Source: Pedobacter suwonensis (GTDB taxonomy: Bacteria; Bacteroidota; Bacteroidia; Sphingobacteriales; Sphingobacteriaceae). Taken from it: a stretch of 64,000 bases of DNA. Of this stretch, positions 62,620 to 64,000 are shown piece by piece. Position 1 is the stretch's first letter. Each line of letters opens with the position of its first letter. The DNA lies in NCBI RefSeq assembly GCF_900111825.1, contig NZ_FOJM01000005.1:1-64000 (forward strand), written 5' to 3'. A program made the position numbers and the translations under genes. The notes beneath the pieces were generated by a model. The model was not told where the DNA came from and did no database searches. It was given only the letters and a program-made list of their open reading frames with translations.

Positions 62620-62657
62620 AGTATTGAATATAGAGTGAACAAGAAATTATTTTACGG

Positions 62658-62680
62658 AAAAAAGTTTTGAAGTACAAAAC
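62658..62680 (-). terminator. his attenuator terminator
   Basis: GTTTTG and CAAAAC (62664-62669 and 62675-62680) around AAGTA, then six T on the minus strand, about 40 bp before hisG. The stem is only 6 bp. Used for attenuation, in combination with the leader peptide. Confidence 0.55.
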
Positions 62681-62691
62681 AAACATATCAT

Positions 62692-62707
62692 ATCGCCTAT
62701 CGGCGAT
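62692..62707 (-). promoter_or_regulatory. Hairpin at the end of the his leader peptide
   Basis: ATCGCC and GGCGAT around a 4-base loop, overlapping the last codons of the leader, so a ribosome stalled on the His codons would affect its folding. Confidence 0.6.
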
Positions 62708-62744
62708 GGTGTAAATGTAAGTGATGGTTCAAAGTTAAGTTCAT
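62697..62744 (-). CDS. hisL: his operon leader peptide
   Basis: 15 residues: MNLTLNHHLHLHHRR. Five of the seven residues 7-13 are His (CAT, CAC, TTA, CAT, TTA, CAC, CAT). Located 78 bp before hisG and after a good promoter. Its stop TAG lies in a hairpin and a weak terminator follows. It reads as a classic ribosome-mediated attenuator, like hisL of enterobacteria (MTRVQFKHHHHHHHPD). Confidence 0.88.
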   Translation of the reverse strand: MNLTLNHHLHLHHRR

Positions 62745-62788
62745 AAATTATTTCTGCCAGTATCAATACGTTAGCTGATAAGCGCTGG

Positions 62789-62818
62789 CAAATATAGTGT
62801 TTGATTTGTGAAAACAAA
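62789..62818 (-). promoter_or_regulatory. Promoter of the his operon
   Basis: Reverse strand: TTTG (62818-62815), 18 bp, TATATTTG (62796-62789). Full match to the phylum consensus. The transcript would begin near 62783, about 40 nt before the leader ATG. Confidence 0.75.
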
Positions 62819-62894
62819 AAATAATGGCACTTAATTTGCCATTATGCTGTTTTTATTGTCATTAACCGTTAATTTATATTAAAATTTTACGCTT

Positions 62895-64000
62895 TTGAAA
62901 AAGTTTCACCTTCTTATTCTGCCATTTATTTTATTTATATCTGCTTGTGGGTGGTTTAAAAGCCCGCCTGAGATTGGGCAAGTGCTATCTGAACATTTCA
63001 AGAATAAAATCTATAAAGATTTTGATACTGTAGCTTACGATAGTGTTTTTGTGAAAACAATGGACAGTCTTTCAGGTAAATTCGTAAATCCCAAAGCCAT
63101 AAAAGCGTTTTATAAGAATAATAATACTCAGCCTAAACTGGTTACACAATTTTACATTAATGGCCAGTTAGACTCACTGGTGAGTTATTTAGATCAAAGC
63201 ACGGTACATGGCTTTAATCCAAAAATCTTTAAGGGAGATGAAATTAAAGGTTTATTGACTGTGTTAACGGCCAATAAGTTTAAGAAGGTAGAGGAAAGTT
63301 ATCCTATAATTGCTAAACTGGAACTTCTGTCTGCAAATGCTTATCTAAATTATAACAATTATCTAAAATATGGAGTCGTAAATCCGCGGACCATTTTTTC
63401 GCGTTATTACATTAAAGTGAAGCGTCCGGATAGCTTGGGTATGATTAATCTTTTAAAGGGCAAAAGCCTTATAGATACCCTAAAATCCGTTCAGCCAAAG
63501 TCGGCTCAATATAAGGCTTTACAAGCTGCTTATTTAAATACAGATTCGCAAAGTGAAAAGCGGATTTTATTGTTGAATATGGAACGTTTCCGCTGGAAAA
63601 TGCCGGAGACAGGAGACAACTATGTACAGGTAAATATTCCTGATTTTAGGTTGACCTGGTTCGATAAAAAAGATACCTTAATCACGATGAAAGTATGTGT
63701 GGGCGGCAAGCGTGAAAATAGTTACGAAGAGAAGCTTAAAGCCTTTTCGAAATCACGCAATTTAGATGACAAACCGAAGAATCATGAGACACCATTATTG
63801 TTCAGTAAAATCAACTCTATTCAGGCCAATCCGGTGTGGAATATTCCGGTAAGTATTGCTCAGAGTGAGATCTATTGGATGGCAAGAAAAGACCCTTATT
63901 ATTTATCGAACAGTAACATCAAAGTTTACTATAAAGATCGGCTGATTGGTGAACCTGATACCATCAACTGGAGCAGGTATTCACGAGATAAATTACCTTT
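62895..64000 (+). CDS. L,D-transpeptidase (YcbB-like) lipoprotein, 3' end missing
   Basis: 368 codons to the window edge. It starts with TTG at 62895 (TTGAAAAAG, M-K-K-F), a start that ORF finders restricted to ATG would miss. Lipoprotein signal ILPFILFISAC (Cys at about 18). The order matches YcbB/LdtD enzymes: an N-terminal scaffold, peptidoglycan-binding-like helices (STVHGFNPKIFKGDEI) and the start of the YkuD catalytic domain (NMERFRWKMPETGDNYVQVN, IPDFRLTWF, KVCVGGK, TPLLFSKINSIQANPVWNIP). The catalytic SHGC lies beyond the edge. It likely makes 3-3 crosslinks. Divergent from the his operon. Confidence 0.85.
   Translation, partial: MKKFHLLILPFILFISACGWFKSPPEIGQVLSEHFKNKIYKDFDTVAYDSVFVKTMDSLSGKFVNPKAIKAFYKNNNTQPKLVTQFYINGQLDSLVSYLDQSTVHGFNPKIFKGDEIKGLLTVLTANKFKKVEESYPIIAKLELLSANAYLNYNNYLKYGVVNPRTIFSRYYIKVKRPDSLGMINLLKGKSLIDTLKSVQPKSAQYKALQAAYLNTDSQSEKRILLLNMERFRWKMPETGDNYVQVNIPDFRLTWFDKKDTLITMKVCVGGKRENSYEEKLKAFSKSRNLDDKPKNHETPLLFSKINSIQANPVWNIPVSIAQSEIYWMARKDPYYLSNSNIKVYYKDRLIGEPDTINWSRYSRDKLP

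Noticed and set aside
62640-62744. T-box riboswitch before hisG
   Set aside because: No T-box consensus or specifier-loop pattern was seen, and the leader peptide explains the region.

Overview
The window looks like chromosomal DNA from a member of the Bacteroidota, most likely a Sphingobacteriaceae (Pedobacter-like) species. Four things point there: type IX secretion signatures (a plug protein and a type B sorting domain), many -7 boxes of the TAnnTTTG class, A-rich rather than Shine-Dalgarno start contexts, and gene families typical of the phylum (DUF3829 lipoprotein, CcmD-family peptide, ABC-F, CarboxypepD_reg-like domain, LuxC-like reductase next to a 4Fe-4S ferredoxin). No rRNA, phage, complete insertion sequence or CRISPR array is visible. 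There is one tRNA (Cys).

Layout. 0.6-4.9 kb: a four-gene minus-strand operon of exported proteins (SUMF1-like, twin-arginine Gfo/Idh/MocA oxidoreductase, ApbE flavin transferase, sugar-phosphate isomerase-like). 5.5-9.0 kb: T9SS plug protein and an ABC-F ATPase. 9.3-10.5 kb: an Rrf2 regulator and an NAD(P)-binding protein, each preceded by the same operator. 10.8-16.2 kb: pyrD, a small basic protein behind tRNA-Cys, an rRNA-methylase-like SPOUT enzyme, a BamA/TamA-type barrel lipoprotein and a 2H phosphoesterase. 16.2-17.3 kb: a gene-free, repeat-dense block with covarying hairpins. 17.3-23.6 kb: patatin-barrel protein, TspO, M28 peptidase and two small exported proteins. 24.1-38.9 kb: a cytochrome c maturation locus split in two (ccmBCD, then ccmEF), with glutamate dehydrogenase, an antiporter and a three-gene envelope cassette between the halves, followed by DUF2520, [2Fe-2S] ferredoxin, iscX and kdsC. 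39-54.6 kb: stress proteins, Maf, Ppx/GppA, DnaJ-GrpE, FtsE-like ATPase, a T9SS cargo protein, LuxC-like reductase, ferredoxin, NlpC/P60 peptidase and WD40 protein. 54.7-62.8 kb: the complete histidine operon hisG-D-C-B-H-A-F-IE on the minus strand. A divergent L,D-transpeptidase gene runs off the right edge.

Most notable points. (1) The his operon is preceded by a 15-residue leader peptide with five His codons and a hairpin plus T-run, which looks like a transcription attenuator. (2) hisF has lost its own start codon and is fused in frame behind a DUF559 nuclease-like domain. The insert is about 486 bp, bounded by 23-bp inverted repeats, and begins right after the hisA stop codon, so it looks like a small nuclease element that captured an essential gene start. 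(3) The 16.2-17.3 kb block holds two diverged copies of a multi-hairpin unit with compensatory stem changes. (4) CcmE carries CxxxY in place of HxxxY. (5) A perfect 28-bp palindrome stands in front of a universal stress protein gene.

Limits: all family names come from reading motifs by eye. Start codons were moved from the longest reading frame where a promoter, signal peptide or family length decided it.
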